A stretch of 64,000 nt of DNA, taken from positions 62,001-126,000 of the forward strand of contig JAILIS010000032.1 in NCBI GenBank assembly GCA_024695145.1. The letters are read 5' to 3'. The stretch comes from Lachnospiraceae bacterium (lineage in GTDB: Bacteria > Bacillota > Clostridia > Lachnospirales > Lachnospiraceae). The notes beneath the pieces are model-generated. The model saw only the letters and a program-made list of their open reading frames with translations. It was not told the DNA's origin and made no database searches. Of this stretch, positions 62,807 through 64,000 are shown in pieces. How positions within the stretch are numbered: position 1 is the stretch's first letter; every line of letters begins with the position of its first letter. The translations under genes and the position numbers were made by a program.

Positions 62807-64000
62807 ATGAATCATTTGAAAAAGACAGTTTTTGCGGCTCTTTTCCTGGCAGTTGCATTGTTTGCCGGCACAGTGAACGTATTTGCCGAAGGGCTGAGCG
62901 TTACCGCCGACAAGGAAGAGTGCGCGACGGGCGAAGCTTTTACGGTGACAATAGATGCAAGTTCTGTCGGGGACGGTACGATACCTCCGGATATACAGGT
63001 GGAGTTTGACAGCAACCGGCTGAATTTTGAAAACTGCTCGGCAGAATACGGCGGTGGCGGCGGCGGCCTCGTGACTTTCAAGGATACGAAAGCCACGGTT
63101 GATTTTACGACTCTGTCGGGAGGAGCAGCCGAAGTGAAAGTTACCGCTACGGCTGATGATGCGGCATCACCCGAGACGGCATCCGTCAGTGTTTCGGTAA
63201 GCGGTGAAGATACGGCGGCCCTTGAGGCGCAGAGCACATCATCGACGGGTGTGAGCCCCGGAACCGTGGACATAGGTGACGGCAGAGTGGTCCAGGCCGT
63301 TTTTTCCGACGAGTTCATGCCCCCGATATTTCACAAGGAAGTGACGGAGTACAACGGGCAGACTGTTGAGTGTGCGAAGTTCGACATGGGGGACATCGTC
63401 CTCTTATATACATCCGATGCCGCGGGCAATGACGGAAATCTCATGATGTTCAACGCGGTCACGGGAGAGCTTTCGTATTACAGGATGATCCGGGGGATAG
63501 AAAATCGTTTTATCATCGTATTGAGCGACTGCGAGGGACCCGTTCCGGACGGATACATAAAAGCCGTTCTCGAGTGGGACAACCAGACGCTTACCGCGTT
63601 CATGGAAAACAGTGTGGCGGAAGGAACATCGGCAGCAGTGGGCGGAGTGGATCCCGCTGACTTTTTCCTTGTTTATGCGGTCAGTTCCGAGGGGAATAAA
63701 GGCTGGTACAGATATGACAAGAACGAAGGAACTTACCAGAGATTTATAAGCACCGGTGACAGCGGCGCCGAAGGAACGCCCGAGGGCGGCGACGACGAAA
63801 CGTCATCCTCCGCGGGAATACTTGATGATTATATCCCGTCAAACGTACAGTCGATCATCGCACTTATATGTGCACCGCTCGTACTGATACTGATCATAAC
63901 CGTTATAATACTTGCAGTTAAGTATCACGGACTTTCGGAAGATTTCGAGGCATATTTCGAAGGCGAAGGGTATTACGGGGACGAGGAAGACGAAGAAGAG
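62807..64000 (+). CDS. Cohesin-like exported membrane protein, C-terminus cut off
   Basis: 398 residues run off the right edge without a stop. Signal peptide (1-28, cleavage near VFA), a cohesin-like beta domain (29-135; ADKEECATGEAFTVTI), a second soluble domain with no recognised family (140-330), a membrane helix (about 345-370; LIALICAP-like SIIALICAPLVLILIITV) and a strongly acidic cytosolic tail (EEDEEE). It lies 29 bases after the wall-hydrolase gene, after AAAGGAAGGCACGAU, and may be co-transcribed. Confidence 0.82.
   Translation, partial: MNHLKKTVFAALFLAVALFAGTVNVFAEGLSVTADKEECATGEAFTVTIDASSVGDGTIPPDIQVEFDSNRLNFENCSAEYGGGGGGLVTFKDTKATVDFTTLSGGAAEVKVTATADDAASPETASVSVSVSGEDTAALEAQSTSSTGVSPGTVDIGDGRVVQAVFSDEFMPPIFHKEVTEYNGQTVECAKFDMGDIVLLYTSDAAGNDGNLMMFNAVTGELSYYRMIRGIENRFIIVLSDCEGPVPDGYIKAVLEWDNQTLTAFMENSVAEGTSAAVGGVDPADFFLVYAVSSEGNKGWYRYDKNEGTYQRFISTGDSGAEGTPEGGDDETSSSAGILDDYIPSNVQSIIALICAPLVLILIITVIILAVKYHGLSEDFEAYFEGEGYYGDEEDEEE

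Noticed and set aside
1..64000. CRISPR array, tRNA, rRNA, transposase or prophage genes
   Set aside because: No direct repeats with spacers, no tRNA-like cloverleaf and no recombinase or phage gene was recognised in a reading of the window.

Overview
The window reads as chromosomal DNA of a strictly anaerobic Gram-positive clostridium, most likely a member of the Lachnospiraceae. The evidence is a class III (NrdD) ribonucleotide reductase, a sensory [FeFe]-hydrogenase-type protein, a MetH without its own reactivation domain but with a separate activation protein, a type-2 PyrF, meso-diaminopimelate dehydrogenase, strong GGAGG ribosome binding sites, lipoproteins with signal peptidase II boxes, and sigma-A promoters that often carry an extended -10 (TGN-TATAAT). 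Coding density is very high. I see no tRNA, rRNA, CRISPR array, transposase, prophage or other mobile element. The genes look like native chromosome, not an accessory island.

Layout. 1-4.6 kb: a truncated polytopic membrane protein (minus strand), then HdeD-like, endonuclease/exonuclease/phosphatase and ClC-like genes. 4.6-14.4 kb: a secreted lipoprotein, then a long minus-strand block. Read 5' to 3', that block is metF, methionine synthase activation protein, metH, a lone HPt protein, a nuclease-XPD helicase fusion, an unknown protein and a SARP-like response regulator. 14.6-19.6 kb: a complete livKHMGF branched-chain amino acid ABC transporter. 19.6-29.2 kb: nfo, a GH13 glycosidase followed by a giant double-sensor hybrid kinase, a CBS-type pyrophosphatase, a GlsB-like protein, ddh and a YitT/YczE-like membrane protein.

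29.3-35.6 kb is a signalling island: hybrid histidine kinase, cytosolic [FeFe]-hydrogenase/MCP fusion (a probable H2 or redox sensor), membrane MCP and a CarD-like regulator. 35.7-48 kb: SGNH hydrolase, PfkB kinase, signal peptidase I, an MBOAT/SGNH O-acylation pair, exported alkylsulfatase, a YerB-like lipoprotein, lgt, a serine lipase-like protein, a TraX-like protein and a TPR lipoprotein. 48-56.3 kb: nrdD behind two NrdR boxes, then pyrF, pyrE, a small membrane protein, two HAD-domain proteins, purE, purM and purN. 56.3-60.1 kb (minus strand): a diguanylate cyclase, purD and a zinc-ribbon/HTH protein, all overlapping by 4 bases. 60.2-64 kb: an SH3/glucosaminidase wall hydrolase and a truncated cohesin-like surface protein.

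Nucleotide supply (nrdD, pyr and pur genes) and one-carbon/methionine metabolism (metF, metH, activation protein) form the metabolic core. Three phosphorelay parts (two hybrid kinases without HPt domains and one free HPt protein) could form a split relay. The points most worth a second look are the hydrogenase-MCP fusion, the hybrid kinase carrying an extra degenerate kinase core, the NrdD-redoxin fusion with its NrdR operator, the duplicated HAD proteins inside the nucleotide cluster, and a run of unusually compact promoters and convergent 3' ends.
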